64,000 nt of DNA, taken from the NCBI RefSeq assembly GCF_004212635.1, contig NZ_PSRT01000030.1, forward strand, positions 1-64,000. The letters are read 5' to 3'. The translations under genes and the position numbers were made by a program. Below the pieces are notes generated by a model. The model was not told the origin of the DNA. It saw only the letters and a list, made by a program, of their open reading frames with translations, and did not search any database. Within the stretch, counting starts at the first letter, position 1, and every line of letters starts with the position of its first letter. Shown piece by piece: positions 1 to 7,888 of this stretch. Source of the DNA: Bradyrhizobium genosp. SA-3. Lineage in GTDB: Bacteria > Pseudomonadota > Alphaproteobacteria > Rhizobiales > Xanthobacteraceae.

Positions 1-243
1 GGCGCGCCGCTCGGCCTCGCTGCGGCGGAAGGCGTGCACCTTGAGCAGGATGCGCTGGCCGGCGCCCTGCGGTCCGAATTCGCCCGCATGGGCGTAGTCG
101 TCGGGTGAGATCGGGAGAAAATAGAGCGTGATCGTATCGGCGGTCACGCCGAATGCCGTCACCAGGCTGTCGGTTACGGACTTCGCCAGCGCGGCCTTGC
201 GCTGCCTTGGGACTTGCGGGGCGAGCACTTCGACATAGGGCAT
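1..243 (-). CDS. Tautomerase-family protein (4-oxalocrotonate tautomerase-like), cut by the left edge
   Basis: The reading frame starts with ATG at 243 and stays open to base 1, giving the first 81 residues. It begins MPYVEVLAP, so removal of Met would expose an N-terminal proline, the catalytic base of 4-oxalocrotonate-type tautomerases. Residues 15-45 (RKAALAKSVTDSLVTAFGV) fit the first helix of the fold, followed by a strand (TITLYFLPI). Enzymes of this family interconvert keto and enol forms of small acids. It starts 3 bp after the LacI gene's stop, so the two are probably co-transcribed. The C-terminus is outside the window, and the substrate is unknown. Confidence 0.8.
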   Translation of the reverse strand, partial: MPYVEVLAPQVPRQRKAALAKSVTDSLVTAFGVTADTITLYFLPISPDDYAHAGEFGPQGAGQRILLKVHAFRRSEAERRA

Positions 244-246
244 CGA

Positions 247-1332
247 TCAGACCTTCGCGGGCTTGGTCGCAGACGATTTGGATGAAGACGATTTGGACTT
301 CGCGGATTTCGCAGGGGCCGGGGCGTCGATCTGGCGGCAGGAGTCGCGCTTGATCAGCCGGGCGCCGACGCGATATTCGCGAACACGCTCGCTGCCGTTG
401 CCCCTCGCGTCCATGCGATGCAGCAGCCGGTCGACGGCGAGATTGGCAAGATCCCGCGCGCCGTTATCGACGATGCTGATGGCCGGGCGATGCCATTCGA
501 ACCACGGCATGTCCTCGTAGCAGAGCAGCGAGAGATCATCTGGAATGGCGATGTTCCGTTCCGCCGTCACGCGCAGCACGCCGAGCGTAGCTTCGTGATT
601 GGCGACGAAGATCGCGCTCGGCGGGCGAGGAAGGTCGAGCAGCTTGCGGGCGCACGTCGCGCCGGTCTCGGGCACGTAGTGGCCGGCATGAATCAATGTG
701 TCGTCCCTGGCGATTCCGGCCTCGCGCAAGGCGCGGACATAGCCGGACAACCGTTCGCGGCCCGACGTGGTGTCCTGGCGGCCGACGATCAGCCCGATGC
801 GCTTGTGCCCGAGCTCGATCAGGTGGCGCGTGCCCAGATAAGCGCCTTGCGGGTCGTCGGCGAGCACGGTCTCGAGATCGGTCGCGTCATCGCGCCGCAC
901 CAGGCAGACGATGGGCACGTCCTTCGAGAGTGTCTTGAGCTGGGCACCGTTCTTGCCTGTCGGCACCACGATCAGCCCGTCGATGCGGTGGTCGACCAGC
1001 GTGGTGAGGGTGTCGCTCTCCTGCTCCGGATCGTCGCCGCCGATGCACAGAAGCATCTGATAACCCAGCGCCTTCAGGCGCGCCTGCACCACTTCGGCCA
1101 TCACCTGGAACGAGGCGTTGGTCAGATTGTGGACGAGAAGCGCCACGAGCCGCGATTGTCCGGTTTTGAGGCCCCGCGCGATCGGGTTCGGCCGATAGCC
1201 GAGCTCGCGCGCGATGCGCACCAGGCGCTGCTGCGTACGCTCGCTGGTCAGGCCGGTTCCCGTCAGCGCTCGGGAAGCAGTGCTGACTGAAACGCGGGCC
1301 GCCTGTGCCACATCTTTGAGCGTGACGCTCAT
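247..1332 (-). CDS. LacI-family transcriptional regulator
   Basis: A 361-residue protein of normal LacI/PurR length. Residues 2-50 (VTLKDVAQAARVSVSTASRAL...RIARELGYRPNPIARGL) form the classic LacI helix-turn-helix and hinge helix. A periplasmic-binding-protein-like ligand domain follows, with typical strands (LVALLVHNLTN, DGLIVVP, IGLIVGR, PSAIFVANHE). The C-terminus is a Lys/Ser/Ala-rich tail, which is unusual for the family. ATG at 1332 is preferred over the TTG just before it because a weak AGG lies at the right spacing. The gene diverges from the lyase/CoA operon and two LacI-type palindromes lie between them, so it probably represses that operon and itself until a substrate-derived effector binds. 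The effector cannot be read from sequence. Confidence 0.93.
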   Translation of the reverse strand: MSVTLKDVAQAARVSVSTASRALTGTGLTSERTQQRLVRIARELGYRPNPIARGLKTGQSRLVALLVHNLTNASFQVMAEVVQARLKALGYQMLLCIGGDDPEQESDTLTTLVDHRIDGLIVVPTGKNGAQLKTLSKDVPIVCLVRRDDATDLETVLADDPQGAYLGTRHLIELGHKRIGLIVGRQDTTSGRERLSGYVRALREAGIARDDTLIHAGHYVPETGATCARKLLDLPRPPSAIFVANHEATLGVLRVTAERNIAIPDDLSLLCYEDMPWFEWHRPAISIVDNGARDLANLAVDRLLHRMDARGNGSERVREYRVGARLIKRDSCRQIDAPAPAKSAKSKSSSSKSSATKPAKV

Positions 1333-1348
1333 CAAACCTGCCGATAGA

Positions 1349-1364
1349 CTGCAAACGATTGCAG
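1349..1364. promoter_or_regulatory. LacI-family operator candidate, proximal to the regulator gene
   Basis: CTGCAAACGATTGCAG is an inverted repeat with 6-bp arms (CTGCAA/TTGCAG) around ACGA. It carries the central CG and flanking TGCAA typical of LacI/PurR operators. It ends 17 bp upstream of the LacI start codon, so binding there would give autoregulation. Confidence 0.75.
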
Positions 1365-1435
1365 AAACGCTATGAGCTTATTCTTCGTGGATCAAGCTCA
1401 AAAAATGGATGGTGTTGCCCAATGCAGAGCCATTT

Positions 1436-1451
1436 ATGCAAACGATTGCAT
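1436..1451. promoter_or_regulatory. LacI-family operator candidate, proximal to the lyase operon
   Basis: ATGCAAACGATTGCAT shares the 14-bp core TGCAAACGATTGCA with the site at 1349-1364. The two centres are 87 bp apart, about eight helical turns, which would suit looping by a tetramer or by two dimers. The site lies about 70 bp before the first gene of the operon. Confidence 0.75.
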
Positions 1452-1519
1452 AGCGTGTGCGGATATTCCGCAGACTTCATCCATCGCCTGAATTCACCCG
1501 AGCATCCGGCAGTTCCCCG

Positions 1520-2425
1520 ATGAAGACGTTCCGCGGCACCTACACCGTAATGATCACCCCGTTCACGGCAGCGGGGGCGGTCGATGTCGCGGCCTTGCGC
1601 GCCTTCGTCGACTGGCAGATCGCGCAGGGTATTCATGGGTTGATCCCGCTTGGCTCGACCGGTGAGTTCCTGTCCATGGACGATGACGAGAAGGCGCTGG
1701 TTGCGGAGGTCGTCATTCGCCAGGCCGCGGGCCGCGTGCCGGTGCTGATCGGCACCGGCGCAGAGGATACGCGTGAGGTGGTGCGCCTCAGCCGCCGTGC
1801 CGAAAAACTGGGCGCCGACGGCGTGATGATCATCCCGCCGTTCTATTCGACGCCGACCGACGACGAACTCGTCCATCACTACAAGACGGTTGCCGACGCG
1901 ATCGCGCTGCCGATCATGGTCTACAACAATCCGGCAACCGCTAACGTCGACCTCAAGCCGCAGCTCGTGGAGCGCATCGCCGAGATCGACAACTGCCTCT
2001 ATATCAAGGAGTCGACGCTGGAGGTGACGCGCGTGCGCGATATCATCCGCCTCTGCGGCGACAGGATGACGGTGTTCGGTGGCATCCTCGGCTTCGAATC
2101 CTTCGTCGAGGGAGCGCAGGGCTGGGTGGCCGTGGCTTCCAATGTCGTGCCGTCCGAGATGGCGCGCATCTTCAGCCTCGTCGCCGACCACGGTGCGATC
2201 AAGGAAGCACGCGAGCTCTATCTCAAATACCTGCCGGTGATCGAATTCGTCGGCGGCCAGGCCTATGTCGCCGGCAGCAAGGCGCTGCTCGGCCATATGG
2301 GCTTTGCAGCCGGCCATCCGCGTCCGCCGCGCCTGCCGCTGCCGGCTGCACAGGATGCGGCCGCACGTGCCCTGGTCAAGACGTTCGATCTCGTGTGGCG
2401 CAGCGCGCCAATTGCAGCTGCCTGA
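1520..2425 (+). CDS. Dihydrodipicolinate synthase (DapA)/N-acetylneuraminate lyase family protein 1
   Basis: A 301-residue class I aldolase of the DapA/NanA TIM-barrel family. The Schiff-base lysine is K163 in YIKEST. The partner tyrosine is Y135 in VYNNP, and the carboxylate-binding loop reads GSTGE (45-49), near the canonical GTTGE. ATG at 1520 is preferred over an in-frame GTG at 1457, which would add a basic, non-conserved extension. It is the first gene of the LacI-controlled operon. Family members add or remove pyruvate or make related C-C bond cleavages of 2-keto acids. Because the neighbours are catabolic, a degradative lyase is likelier than lysine synthesis. Of the three paralogues here it is closest to canonical members. 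Confidence 0.9.
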   Translation: MKTFRGTYTVMITPFTAAGAVDVAALRAFVDWQIAQGIHGLIPLGSTGEFLSMDDDEKALVAEVVIRQAAGRVPVLIGTGAEDTREVVRLSRRAEKLGADGVMIIPPFYSTPTDDELVHHYKTVADAIALPIMVYNNPATANVDLKPQLVERIAEIDNCLYIKESTLEVTRVRDIIRLCGDRMTVFGGILGFESFVEGAQGWVAVASNVVPSEMARIFSLVADHGAIKEARELYLKYLPVIEFVGGQAYVAGSKALLGHMGFAAGHPRPPRLPLPAAQDAAARALVKTFDLVWRSAPIAAA

Positions 2426-2441
2426 AGTGAGGTGTGAACGG

Positions 2442-3632
2442 ATGAACCTGCTCGACGGCGTCAAGATCCTCAGCTTCAATCACTATCTCGCTGGTCCCCT
2501 GGCCGCGCAGACACTCGCCGATCTCGGCGCGGACGTCATCGCGGTCGAGCCGATCGAGGGAGCGTTTCAGCGCAACTGGGCGGTCGCCAATCATTTCGTC
2601 GCAGGCGACAGCGTCAATCATCTGGCGACCGGACGTAACAAGCGCAGCCTCGCTGTCGATCTCAAGCATCCCGACGGCATTGCCGCGGTGAAGAAGCTGG
2701 TCGCGACCGCCGACGTCGTGATGGAGAATTTCCGCCCCGGCACCATGGCCAAGCTCGGTCTTGGTTACGACACGCTCAAGGCAATCAATCCCGGCCTGAT
2801 CTATGCGGTCGCAACCGGCTTCGGATCGGAGGGACCTTACAAGGATCGTCCCGGCCAGGACCTGCTGCTCCAGGCGATGTCGGGCCTTGCGATGCGGACC
2901 GGGCGGGCGGACGGCGAACCGACGGCGGTCGGCGCTGTCATCGTCGATCAGCATGCCGCCTCGCTCTATGCCATGAGCATCCTCGCGGCGCTGTTTGCCC
3001 GAACGAGAACCGGCAAGGGGCAGCTGGTCGAGGTCAACCTTTATCAGGCGGCGCTCGATCTCCAGGTCGAGCCGCTGACCGCCTGGCTCAACGGCGCGCC
3101 GTCGCCGACGTCGCGCGGTCCGGCGGGCATCGCAGCGTGGTTCAGCCCCGGTCCCTACGGCATTCACGCCACGGCCGACGGCCATCTCGCGATTTCCATG
3201 GCCTCGCCCAAGGCGCTCGCGGTTGCGCTGGAGAGCGAGGAGTTGAAGCAGTTCGGCGACACCGACAGTTTTTCGAAGCGCGAGGAGATCACCGGGATCG
3301 TTGCAGCCCGGCTGAAGCAGAAGTCGGCGGCGGAATGGCTGCCCGGGCTGGAAGCTGCACGGGTCTGGCACGCGCCGGTGCAGGATTATCGCGACCTCGA
3401 GTCCGATCCCCAGCTCAGGCATCTCGGCGTGTTCAAGAGCGCCGAGAGTGCGGGGGGCGCGCCGATCCGCATGGTCGCGCATCCCGCGCGCTATGACGGC
3501 CAGACCCCGGAAGTGCGGCTGGTGCCGCAGCGGCTCGGTGCGCAGACGCGCGAGGTGCTCGGCGAGATCGGCTACGGCGCCGCGGAGATCGAGGCGATGG
3601 TCGCCGGCAAGGCTATCGGGGTCGCGCGATGA
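2442..3632 (+). CDS. CaiB/BaiF family (class III) CoA-transferase
   Basis: A 396-residue protein with the family N-terminus (LDGVKILSFNHYLAGPLAAQTLADLGADVIAVEP), then SLAVDLKHPDG and VVMENFRPGTMAKLGLGY. The catalytic aspartate lies in PGQDLLLQAMSG. The C-terminal part, HAPVQDYRDLESDPQLRHLGVF, is also typical. Class III enzymes move CoA between carboxylic acids, so this gene should activate the pathway's acid. The start at 2442 follows a GAGG-like site. The stop overlaps the next start by 4 bp (ATGA), indicating translational coupling to the dehydrogenase. Donor and acceptor acids are unknown. Confidence 0.93.
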   Translation: MNLLDGVKILSFNHYLAGPLAAQTLADLGADVIAVEPIEGAFQRNWAVANHFVAGDSVNHLATGRNKRSLAVDLKHPDGIAAVKKLVATADVVMENFRPGTMAKLGLGYDTLKAINPGLIYAVATGFGSEGPYKDRPGQDLLLQAMSGLAMRTGRADGEPTAVGAVIVDQHAASLYAMSILAALFARTRTGKGQLVEVNLYQAALDLQVEPLTAWLNGAPSPTSRGPAGIAAWFSPGPYGIHATADGHLAISMASPKALAVALESEELKQFGDTDSFSKREEITGIVAARLKQKSAAEWLPGLEAARVWHAPVQDYRDLESDPQLRHLGVFKSAESAGGAPIRMVAHPARYDGQTPEVRLVPQRLGAQTREVLGEIGYGAAEIEAMVAGKAIGVAR

Positions 3633-4792
3633 TCGATTTTTCTGTCCCCGAAGAGACGCGCCTCTTGGTCGACACCGTCCGGCGCTTCGTCGAGACGGAG
3701 GTGCAGCCGCTCGAAGACGTCGTGGAGCAGACGGCCAAAGTGCCGGCCGATGCGCTCGCGGTCACAAAGGCCAAGGCACAGAAGCTCGGCCTCTACGCCA
3801 TGAATATGCCGGCGGACGTCGGCGGCGGCGGGCTAACTTGCGTCGAGCATTGCCTGGTTGAGGAAGAGTTCGGCAAGACGTCGGATGCGCTGATCCGCCG
3901 CGTGTTCGGCCAGGTCTATCCGATGCTGATGGCCTGCCAGGGCGACCAGGTCGAGCGCTATCTGCTGCCGACGGTGAAGGGCGACAAGATCTGTGCCATG
4001 GCGATCACGGAGCCGGGCGCCGGTTCCGACGCGGCGTCGATCAGCACCACGGCGCACCTCGATGGCGATACGTGGGTCCTCAACGGCACCAAGCATTTCA
4101 TCAGCGACGGCGACATCGCCGACTATGTGATCCTGATGGCGCTGACCGACAAGGCGAAGCGGGCCCGCGGCGGCATCACCCTGTTCCTGGTCGACCGGAG
4201 TACGCCCGGCTTCAAGGTCGCGCGCACCCAGCCGATGATGGGCCATCGCGGCTACGGCCATGCCGAGCTGAGTTTTGAGGACTGCCGCATTCCTAAGGAC
4301 GCGGTGCTCGGCGAGGTCGGCGGTGGTTTCAAGCTGATCATGCAGAGCGTGCTGCAGATCCGCCTCGCCCATATCGGCGCGCGCGCCGTCGGCATGGCGC
4401 AGCGCGCGCTCGAGATGATGCGCAAGCATGCCGGCGAGCGGCGTCAGTTCGGCCAGCTGATCGGCGACTTCCAGATGGTGCAGAAGCTGATCGCCGATTC
4501 CGCCACCGAGATCTTTGGCGTCAAGATGATGGTGATGAATGCCGCTTGGGACATCGATCAGGGCAGGGATGCGCGCGACAAGGTCTCGATGATCAAGGTC
4601 GCGGCCTCCGAGATGCAGGGCCGCGTGGTCGACCGCGCCATCCAGGTGTTCGGCGGCATGGGTTTCAGCAAGGACCTGCCGCTGGAGCGCATGTATCGCG
4701 ACGCCCGCGTCACCCGCATCTACGACGGCACCTCCGAAATTCACCGCATGCTGGTTGCGCGCAGCACCATCAAGAACGGCTTGCAGCTCTAG
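3629..4792 (+). CDS. Acyl-CoA dehydrogenase family protein
   Basis: A 387-residue protein, normal for the family. It has the FAD-binding strand region (CAMAITEPGAGSDAASISTTA), the middle-domain segment GTKHFISDGDIADYVILMA, and a four-helix C-terminal domain with RRQFGQLIGDFQMVQKLIAD. The C-terminus (FGGMGFSKDLPLERMYRDARVTRIYDGTSEIHR) includes the IYDGTSEI motif whose Glu region is the catalytic base in many family members. It would make a 2-enoyl-CoA and pass electrons to ETF. The position between a CoA-transferase and MaoC hydratases fits an activate-oxidise-hydrate sequence. Confidence 0.94.
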   Translation: MIDFSVPEETRLLVDTVRRFVETEVQPLEDVVEQTAKVPADALAVTKAKAQKLGLYAMNMPADVGGGGLTCVEHCLVEEEFGKTSDALIRRVFGQVYPMLMACQGDQVERYLLPTVKGDKICAMAITEPGAGSDAASISTTAHLDGDTWVLNGTKHFISDGDIADYVILMALTDKAKRARGGITLFLVDRSTPGFKVARTQPMMGHRGYGHAELSFEDCRIPKDAVLGEVGGGFKLIMQSVLQIRLAHIGARAVGMAQRALEMMRKHAGERRQFGQLIGDFQMVQKLIADSATEIFGVKMMVMNAAWDIDQGRDARDKVSMIKVAASEMQGRVVDRAIQVFGGMGFSKDLPLERMYRDARVTRIYDGTSEIHRMLVARSTIKNGLQL

Positions 4793-4803
4793 GGAAGCGA
4801 TCG

Positions 4804-5211
4804 ATGTCTCACGCACCTCTCAAGCCCGGCGCCGCCTTCGCCTTTCGCAAGACCATGACGGTGGCCGAGCAGGCGATGTTCACCGGCATCAGCGGCAATC
4901 TCGGCGGTCTCTATGTCGACGCCGTCCGCGCCAGAAAGGCGGGCGCCTCCAACATGGTCGCCTTTGAGCTCGCCGTCGGCGGTCTTGCCACGACGTGCCT
5001 CAGCCAGCTCGGCGGGCCGACGCGGCGGATCGGCAGCATCGCGCTGAACTTTGCCGCGCCGGTGATCGTCGGCGAGTCCGTCGAGGCCAGGGCGGAGATC
5101 GTCTCGATCGCCGGCGATGATGCGGTCTGCCGTGTCACCTGCACGCTGTCGCCCTCGGGCACGACCGTGGTGGACGGCACCGCAACCCTGGTTCCCTTCA
5201 TGAAGGCCTGA
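4804..5211 (+). CDS. MaoC-like hotdog protein without the hydratase dyad
   Basis: A 135-residue single hotdog domain. The first half keeps the layout of MaoC/(R)-enoyl-CoA hydratases (FRKTMTVAEQAMFTGISGN...), and the end matches the usual strand pattern (VVDGTATLVPFMK). At the place where active members carry Asp and His about five residues apart, this one has N32 and Y37 (SGNLGGLYVD), so it is probably not catalytic alone. The next gene, 3 bp downstream, is a hotdog protein with an intact dyad. A heteromer with a non-catalytic partner is a reasonable inference. Confidence 0.8.
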   Translation: MSHAPLKPGAAFAFRKTMTVAEQAMFTGISGNLGGLYVDAVRARKAGASNMVAFELAVGGLATTCLSQLGGPTRRIGSIALNFAAPVIVGESVEARAEIVSIAGDDAVCRVTCTLSPSGTTVVDGTATLVPFMKA

Positions 5212-5214
5212 GCC

Positions 5215-5646
5215 ATGTACGAGCCGAAATCCTTCGACGATCTCAAGGTGAATGACAGGGTCAGCCTGAGCAAGACCATCACCGAGGCGGATGGCGCGCT
5301 CTATATCGCCGCGACCGGCGATTTCGGCCCCGTTCATGTCGACGAGGTCTATGCCGGCGCGACCCGCTTCGGCCGCAGGCTGGCGCCGGGGATCATGGTT
5401 GCGGGTCTTTGCACCAGCATCCTCACCAGCGAACTCGTCGGCACCATCGGCGTCTCCGTTGAGGATCGGTTCTGGTTCACCGGGCCCGTGTTCTACGGCG
5501 ACACGCTTACCTTCGACGTCTGGATCGCCCAGCAGCACGATGAGACCCGCACCATCATCTGGGAGGCGAGCGCGCGCAACGAGGGTGGCCTCGAAGTGCT
5601 GAAGGCACGGGCAAGCTTGAAATTCCCGCGGCGCAAACCGTCATGA
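5215..5646 (+). CDS. MaoC-like hydratase with intact catalytic dyad
   Basis: A 143-residue MaoC-type hotdog domain. The hydratase motif is present: D36 and H41 in ATGDFGPVHVDEVYA, followed by FGRRLAPGIMVAGL, which packs against the active site in characterised relatives. It should add water to the 2-enoyl-CoA made by the upstream dehydrogenase, or dehydrate a 3-hydroxyacyl-CoA. It sits 3 bp after the degenerate hotdog gene, and its stop overlaps the next lyase start (ATGA), so all three are probably translated together. Confidence 0.87.
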   Translation: MYEPKSFDDLKVNDRVSLSKTITEADGALYIAATGDFGPVHVDEVYAGATRFGRRLAPGIMVAGLCTSILTSELVGTIGVSVEDRFWFTGPVFYGDTLTFDVWIAQQHDETRTIIWEASARNEGGLEVLKARASLKFPRRKPS

Positions 5647-6596
5647 GCAAGGCGACGAAGAAAACGGATTTGCGCGGCGTGACGGTCGCAACCGTGCTGC
5701 CCTTCAGGGACGACAGCTCGATCGACTGGGACGGCTACGCCCGCGTGCTGGACCATTGCGCCTGCCCGGATGGAATCGCGGCGGTGTTCGTCAACGGCCA
5801 TGCCGGCGAGGGCGGGTCGCTCTCGGACGACGAGCGTCAGGCGGTGATCTCGCGGACGCGCCGGCTGATCGGCAGCAAGCCCTTGCTGGCCGGCATCATT
5901 GCGCATTCCACCGCCGAGGCGATCCATCAGGCCCAGCTCGCGGAATCGGCCGGCGCCGATTGCGCCGTGCTGTTCCCGCCCGCGCCGCTCGGCGGCGGCG
6001 CCTCGGCGACCTCGCGCGCGCCGGTGGCTTTCGTGCAGGCGGTCAGCTCCGCAATCGGAATTCCCGTGTCGATCTTCCAGTATCCGCTGGCGTCCGGCTT
6101 CGGCTATTCGCCGGAGACCCTCGCGACAATCGCGGCGCTCGACAGCGTCATCGCCATCAAGGAAGGCAGCGATACTATGCTGGCCTATGATGAGAACCGG
6201 CGGGCGGTGAAGCAGGCCGCGCCTTCCGTCGCGATCCTGCCGTCGAATTTCAACTGGTTCCTGCCGCAGCTCGCGGTCGGCGGCGACGGCATTCTCTCCG
6301 GACTCGTCAGCCTCGCGCCGCATCTGTTCGTCGCGCTCTGGCAGGCCTCGCTTGCCGACGATCTCAAGGCGATGCGCGCCGTCAACGAGCGGCTCTATCC
6401 GATCGTCCGCGCGATCTACGGGCCTGCGCCGATCATGGACATGCACACGCGCATGAAGGTCGGGTTGAAGGCCCTCGGCCTGATCCGCAACGCCGATCCA
6501 AGGCCGCCGCTGCTGCCGGTTCTGCCCGCGCTGTGCGAGGCCATTGCAACCACCGTCGGCGCGGCGCGCGCGGCCGGTGACATCCGTCTGGCATGA
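5643..6596 (+). CDS. Dihydrodipicolinate synthase family lyase 2 (NGHAGE type)
   Basis: A 317-residue DapA/NanA-family protein. The Schiff-base lysine is K173 (AIKEGS) and a partner tyrosine is Y147 (FQYP). The substrate-carboxylate loop reads NGHAGE (51-56) instead of the canonical GTTGE, so the substrate is probably not that of classical DapA. The same NGHAGE loop occurs in the third paralogue of this operon but not in the first, so 2 and 3 form a pair. The start overlaps the upstream hydratase stop by 4 bp. Confidence 0.88.
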   Translation: MSKATKKTDLRGVTVATVLPFRDDSSIDWDGYARVLDHCACPDGIAAVFVNGHAGEGGSLSDDERQAVISRTRRLIGSKPLLAGIIAHSTAEAIHQAQLAESAGADCAVLFPPAPLGGGASATSRAPVAFVQAVSSAIGIPVSIFQYPLASGFGYSPETLATIAALDSVIAIKEGSDTMLAYDENRRAVKQAAPSVAILPSNFNWFLPQLAVGGDGILSGLVSLAPHLFVALWQASLADDLKAMRAVNERLYPIVRAIYGPAPIMDMHTRMKVGLKALGLIRNADPRPPLLPVLPALCEAIATTVGAARAAGDIRLA

Positions 6597-6607
6597 GGGG
6601 CGAGCCG

Positions 6608-6910
6608 ATGCCGGACGAAGCCTTCATCCACATCGTGCGGGTCGACATCGATCCCGAGCACGAGGCTGCGTTCAACGCCTGGTACGAGCAGAGGCATTTT
6701 CCCGATCTGCTCGCCTGTCCCGGCTGGCTCTCGGCAAAGCGCTTCGTCTCCATCGGCGACGGGCCGAAATATGCCGCCATGTACGAAGTCGCGGGGCGAT
6801 GGGCGTTCGAGACGCCGGAGTTCCTGAAGGTGAAGGGTTTTGGTCCGTTCGAATCCCTGGTGAAGAATTTCATGCGCATCCAGCTGAGGCCGATGTCGGG
6901 ACCGGCCTGA
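6608..6910 (+). CDS. Small dimeric alpha/beta-barrel (EthD-like) protein
   Basis: About 100 residues. The opening FIHIVRVDIDPEHEAAFNAWYEQRHFPDLLACPGWLSAKRF fits the ferredoxin-like dimeric barrel in which a conserved WY..RH.PD segment lies near the active cleft. An in-frame ATG at 6593 overlaps the previous stop, but ATG at 6608 has GAGGGG at good spacing and is preferred. Proteins of this class are found with lyases and oxygenases and can act as isomerases, decarboxylases or binding proteins. No specific function can be assigned. It is the last gene before a 122-bp gap that precedes the transporter genes. Confidence 0.7.
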   Translation: MPDEAFIHIVRVDIDPEHEAAFNAWYEQRHFPDLLACPGWLSAKRFVSIGDGPKYAAMYEVAGRWAFETPEFLKVKGFGPFESLVKNFMRIQLRPMSGPA

Positions 6911-7032
6911 GCAGATCGAAGATCATGCTGCCTGCCGTGTCGCGAGATCCGGCCGGCCGCATCCAAGAAACGGCGAGGGGGAATCCCGGGCGAGGAACTG
7001 CATCGGTCATTGGCGTCTTACTGGAGGAATTC

Positions 7033-7869
7033 ATGGTCTCGACACTGCTTCGCTTGAGCGCGGCCGCCGCACTCGTTCTCGCATCCACGGCGGTGCATGC
7101 CGCCTGTACGCCCGCAATCACCGACGACAATCTGATTGCGCCGGGCAAATTGCAGCTCTCCATCAACCCGACCAATCCGCCACAGCAATTCGTCGACAAG
7201 GACGGCCAGCTGCAGGGCCTCAACGTCGAGCTCGCCGCCGAGCTCGGCAAGCGGTTGTGTCTTCCGGTCGAACTCGTCCGGATGGATTTTCCGGCGATGA
7301 TCCCTGCGCTCAACGCGGCCCGCATCGACGGCATCGACACCGGCATGTTCTGGACCGAGGAACGTTCCAAGCTGATGTACATGGTGCCTTACGCGATTCA
7401 GGCCATTTCGGTCGTAGTTGCTCCCGACAGCGGCACAAAAATTGCTACCGAAAACGATCTGATCGGAAAATCATCCGCCGTTGAGGTCAGCAGTTACCAG
7501 ATGAACTGGCTCAAGAAGCTCAGCGATGCCAGCGCCGCGAAAGGCGGAGCCGCCGTCGAGATGCGGACGTTCCCCACTGCCACCAACGTCGTCAGCGCGC
7601 TGCTAGCGGGACAGGTCGACAACGCCCTGCTCGTCGATAGCGTGGCGCGCGACCTCACCAGCCGGGGCCGCGTCAAGGAAGTGCTGAGCGGGCTCGGCAC
7701 GGCGCGCACGACGCTCGGCTTCCGCAACAAGACGGTGGTCGATGCCGTCGTCAAGGCGCTGAACGCTATGCGGGCCGACGGCAGCTACCAGGCGCTGTTC
7801 GACAAGTTCGGCCTGACCAGCATGCCGGCCGACCAGCCGCTTGCGATCGCCGGCCCCGGTCCGGCCTGA
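7033..7869 (+). CDS. Amino-acid-type ABC importer, periplasmic binding protein (SBP family 3)
   Basis: A 278-residue protein. A signal peptide covers about residues 1-25 (LLRLSAAAALVLASTAVHA|A). The mature part has the family-3 pattern: LQLSINPTNPPQQFVDKDGQLQGLNVELAAELGKRL, then ARIDGIDTGMFWTEER and MRADGSYQALFDKFG at the C-terminus. A strong GGAGG (7023-7027) sets the start at 7033. It would capture a polar amino acid or related anion in the periplasm for the permease and ATPase that follow. The 122-bp gap upstream could hold its own promoter, but I see no clear motif. Confidence 0.9.
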   Translation: MVSTLLRLSAAAALVLASTAVHAACTPAITDDNLIAPGKLQLSINPTNPPQQFVDKDGQLQGLNVELAAELGKRLCLPVELVRMDFPAMIPALNAARIDGIDTGMFWTEERSKLMYMVPYAIQAISVVVAPDSGTKIATENDLIGKSSAVEVSSYQMNWLKKLSDASAAKGGAAVEMRTFPTATNVVSALLAGQVDNALLVDSVARDLTSRGRVKEVLSGLGTARTTLGFRNKTVVDAVVKALNAMRADGSYQALFDKFGLTSMPADQPLAIAGPGPA

Positions 7870-7888
7870 TTCTTACGGAGACGAGCCG

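Noticed and set aside
418..1290. Long open frame on the plus strand across the LacI gene
   Set aside because: It is the antisense shadow of a clear LacI regulator; GC-rich codons make long open frames in other phases, and the translation has no recognisable domain.
1370..2479. Long minus-strand frame opposite the first lyase
   Set aside because: Its translation is rich in Arg, Asp and His without motifs and lies opposite a well-supported gene.
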